Position numbers and translations under genes: made by a program
Part shown: piece after piece, positions 4,161-6,194 of the stretch
Position numbering within the stretch: position 1 is the stretch's first letter
How the letters are laid out: each line of letters starts with the position of its first letter
Notes under the pieces: model-generated
What the model was told of the DNA's origin: nothing
The model's database searches: none
What the model saw: the letters and a program-made list of their open reading frames with translations, nothing else
Assembly: GCA_020216575.1 (NCBI GenBank)
Contig: JAIUYC010000267.1
Coordinates: forward strand, 1 to 6,194
Source of the DNA: Coleofasciculus sp. S288
GTDB lineage: Bacteria; Cyanobacteriota; Cyanobacteriia; Cyanobacteriales; Coleofasciculaceae
Direction of reading: 5' to 3'
Length of the DNA stretch: 6,194 nucleotides

Positions 4161-6194
4161 AGGATGGCCTCTTGCCTGACGGTATATCCTCTAGGCGCAC
4201 ATCTCATGTAGAAACGCTAGAATCCTCATCTCTACACCTATCTAACAAAGACTTTCTAGGTTCCGATGCGTCTACAGATGCACCGGATCTAGTTTGCGTA
4301 TCCCATTTGCGTTGGAATTTTGTATTCCAAAGACCCCAACATCTTTTGACCCGCTTTGCACAAGGACGGCGGGTATTTTTTATTGAAGAGCCAGTTTTTA
4401 TCCTCGACTCCCCGGTATCTCCCCGAACTTCCAAGGGGATAGAGGGAGTTGGCTGGTTAGATGTCACTAGACACGAGAGCGGGGTCTGGGTTGTGGTTCC
4501 TCATCTACAAGAAGGCCTGAGTGAGGAGAAGGCGATCGCAGCTCAGCAAGTACTACTCGATAATTTGTTTGCAGAACAGAAAATCCGCAAGTATATCTGC
4601 TGGTACTACACGCCGATGGCTCTGGCTTTTACGCGCCACTTAGAACCAATGGCAGTTGTGTATGATTGCATGGATGAGCTGTCTGCTTTTAAGGGAGCAT
4701 CCCCTGTTCTCAGAGAACGCGAGGCTGAACTATTTGGTCGTGCGGACTTAGTATTCACAGGGGGACAAAGCCTTTACGAAGCCAAGCGCGACCAGCACGA
4801 GAATGTCTATGCATTTCCCAGTAGTGTAGATGTGGCACACTTCGCACAGGCGAGAACCATTAAACAAGACCCAGCAGACCAAGCGAACATTCCCCATCCG
4901 CGCATTGGATTCTTTGGAGTCATAGATGAACGGATGGATCTCGAACTGTTGGATGGAATTGCCGAAGCCCGCCCTGACTGGCATTTGGTAATGATTGGGC
5001 CAGTCGTCAAAATCGACCCAGCAACCCTGCCCCGTCGCGAGAACATCCATTATCTCGGTGGTAAAGACTATAAAGAACTGCCTTCCTATCTAGCTGGGTG
5101 GGACTTGGCGATGCTGCCGTTTGCACGCAACGAGTCAACGCGCTTCATTAGCCCCACCAAAACGCCAGAGTACCTCGCCGCAGGTAAGCCTGTTGTGTCC
5201 ACCTCGATCCGAGATGTCGTTCGTCCCTATGGGCAGGAAGGTTTGGTGAGGATTGCAGATACGGTTGCAGACTTTGTCGCTGCTGCTGAAGCTGCAATGA
5301 AAGAGGACTGCGAAAAGTCAGGGTGGCTAGGTCGGGTGGACGGTTTCCTAGCGCAGATTTCCTGGGATCGCACTTGGAATTCCATGACGCAACTGATCGA
5401 GTCGGCGTTAGCAACCCGACTTGAAAAGAGTATCACCAGCCCGCAGCCTTCCACAAACGGAAAACTCCGTGAAGTAATAGACCTCAACCAACCTCCTGGC
5501 ATCGTTACGAGAGACTTCGTTTTCGACTATCTAGTTGTTGGGGCGGGGTTCTCTGGGAGTGTGATTGCCGAACGCATTGCCAGTCAGTTGGGCAAGAAAG
5601 TTCTGGTTGTGGATAGGCGTAACCACATTGGCGGCAACGCTTACGATCATTACGACAATTCAGGCGTTCTCGTCCACAAATACGGTCCCCACATCTTCCA
5701 TACCAACTCACGAGATGTCTTTGAGTACCTCTCACGCTTTACTGAGTGGCGTTCCTACGAACACCGCGTCCTTGCTAGTGTAGACGGACAACTCCTTCCT
5801 ATTCCCATTAACCTCGATACCATCAACAAGCTCTACGGACTGAACCTCACCTCTTTTCAGGTTCCAGATTTCTTTGCATCAATCGCTGAACCCAAGGAGT
5901 ACATCCGCACGTCAGAAGATGTCGTTGTGAGTAAGGTCGGGCGGGAACTCTACGAGAAATTCTTCCGTAACTACACGCGCAAGCAATGGGGACTCGACCC
6001 ATCTGAACTCGACAAATCAGTCATCTCCCGCATCCCAACCCGCACCAACCGCGACGATCGCTATTTTACCGATACCTACCAGGCGATGCCGCTGCATGGC
6101 TTCACGCGGATGTTCGAGAATATGTTGAACCACCCGAATATCAAGGTGATGCTCAACACGGATTATCGTGAAATTCAGAAGGCAATCCCCTGCC
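4055..6194 (+). CDS. glf: Fused glycosyltransferase / UDP-galactopyranose mutase (C-terminus beyond window)
   Basis: One uninterrupted frame of 713 codons runs from the ATG at 4055 to the window edge; an in-frame TAG at 4049-4051 rules out an earlier start. Residues 1-77 are hydrophilic, Ser/Lys/Asn-rich and probably disordered. Residues 78-450 are a GT-B glycosyltransferase resembling the TuaH/GT4-type group: 'HLRWNFVFQRPQHLL' near 84-98 and the nucleotide-sugar motif S366-P-T-K-T-P-E372-Y-L-A-A-G-K. After a linker at about 455-490 comes UDP-galactopyranose mutase: FAD motif G496-A-G498-F-S-G501, H524-I-G-G-N-A-Y-D531, Y543-G-P-H546-I-F-H549, and R663-x5-R669-Y-F. About 223 of some 370-390 mutase residues are present. 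The mutase converts UDP-galactopyranose to UDP-galactofuranose using reduced flavin. The fused transferase may use that product for surface polysaccharide, which is inference. A HIP1 site lies at 4532-4539. Confidence 0.93.
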   Translation, partial: MSQNKGQIKNGKVSNNASRQMREGKREAGHESSILKDGLLPDGISSRRTSHVETLESSSLHLSNKDFLGSDASTDAPDLVCVSHLRWNFVFQRPQHLLTRFAQGRRVFFIEEPVFILDSPVSPRTSKGIEGVGWLDVTRHESGVWVVVPHLQEGLSEEKAIAAQQVLLDNLFAEQKIRKYICWYYTPMALAFTRHLEPMAVVYDCMDELSAFKGASPVLREREAELFGRADLVFTGGQSLYEAKRDQHENVYAFPSSVDVAHFAQARTIKQDPADQANIPHPRIGFFGVIDERMDLELLDGIAEARPDWHLVMIGPVVKIDPATLPRRENIHYLGGKDYKELPSYLAGWDLAMLPFARNESTRFISPTKTPEYLAAGKPVVSTSIRDVVRPYGQEGLVRIADTVADFVAAAEAAMKEDCEKSGWLGRVDGFLAQISWDRTWNSMTQLIESALATRLEKSITSPQPSTNGKLREVIDLNQPPGIVTRDFVFDYLVVGAGFSGSVIAERIASQLGKKVLVVDRRNHIGGNAYDHYDNSGVLVHKYGPHIFHTNSRDVFEYLSRFTEWRSYEHRVLASVDGQLLPIPINLDTINKLYGLNLTSFQVPDFFASIAEPKEYIRTSEDVVVSKVGRELYEKFFRNYTRKQWGLDPSELDKSVISRIPTRTNRDDRYFTDTYQAMPLHGFTRMFENMLNHPNIKVMLNTDYREIQKAIPC

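Noticed and set aside
4204..4467. Minus-strand open frame opposite the glycosyltransferase N-terminus
   Set aside because: It overlaps a continuous 713-codon plus-strand frame with clear domains; the Arg/Ser/Thr-rich translation is typical of a shadow.
4748..5735. Several minus-strand and one plus-strand short open frames inside the fusion gene
   Set aside because: All lie opposite or out of phase with the strongly supported glycosyltransferase/mutase frame and show no motifs.
1..6194. CRISPR array, tRNA or rRNA genes, toxin-antitoxin or defence system
   Set aside because: I looked for regularly spaced repeats, cloverleaf-like segments and paired small overlapping genes and found none that hold up.

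Overview
The window looks like a stretch of cyanobacterial chromosome. The palindrome GCGATCGC (HIP1, highly iterated in cyanobacteria) occurs three times, at 922-929, 2884-2891 and 4532-4539, each inside a gene. The gene content fits too: a CrtO/phytoene-desaturase-like flavoprotein, a UlaG-like metallo-hydrolase, a phytanoyl-CoA-dioxygenase-type protein, small orphan proteins and a surface-polysaccharide enzyme. The wide AT-rich spacers and small insertion-element remnants suggest a large, loosely packed genome such as a filamentous species. The species cannot be named from this window.

Layout. Positions 1-74 (minus) hold the first codons of an FAD-dependent oxidoreductase. Positions 258-1136 (minus) are a complete metallo-beta-lactamase-fold hydrolase. 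The gap 1137-1358 carries a 92-bp MITE-like element with 4-bp target duplications, apparently inserted into an older palindrome. A 67-residue cysteine-rich protein lies at 1359-1562 (minus). A 479-bp divergent spacer separates it from a 57-residue two-helix membrane protein at 2042-2215 (plus). Next comes a small minus-strand gene at 2269-2491 that looks broken by loss of one AT unit. A complete Fe(II)/2-oxoglutarate dioxygenase-like gene at 2626-3429 (plus) is followed by a strong hairpin at 3520-3543. After a roughly 500-bp AT-rich spacer, a large plus-strand frame from 4055 runs off the end of the window. It encodes a GT-B glycosyltransferase joined in frame to a UDP-galactopyranose mutase.

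How the genes fit together. Most of these genes appear to be single transcription units rather than a pathway operon; orientation changes several times and gaps are large. The one clear functional coupling is inside the fusion protein: the mutase half would make UDP-galactofuranose and the glycosyltransferase half may use it, or a related sugar, for cell-surface glycans. The most unusual items are this fusion, the nested mobile element with its readable insertion history, and the AT-slippage frameshift. No CRISPR array, tRNA, rRNA or clear defence system was seen.
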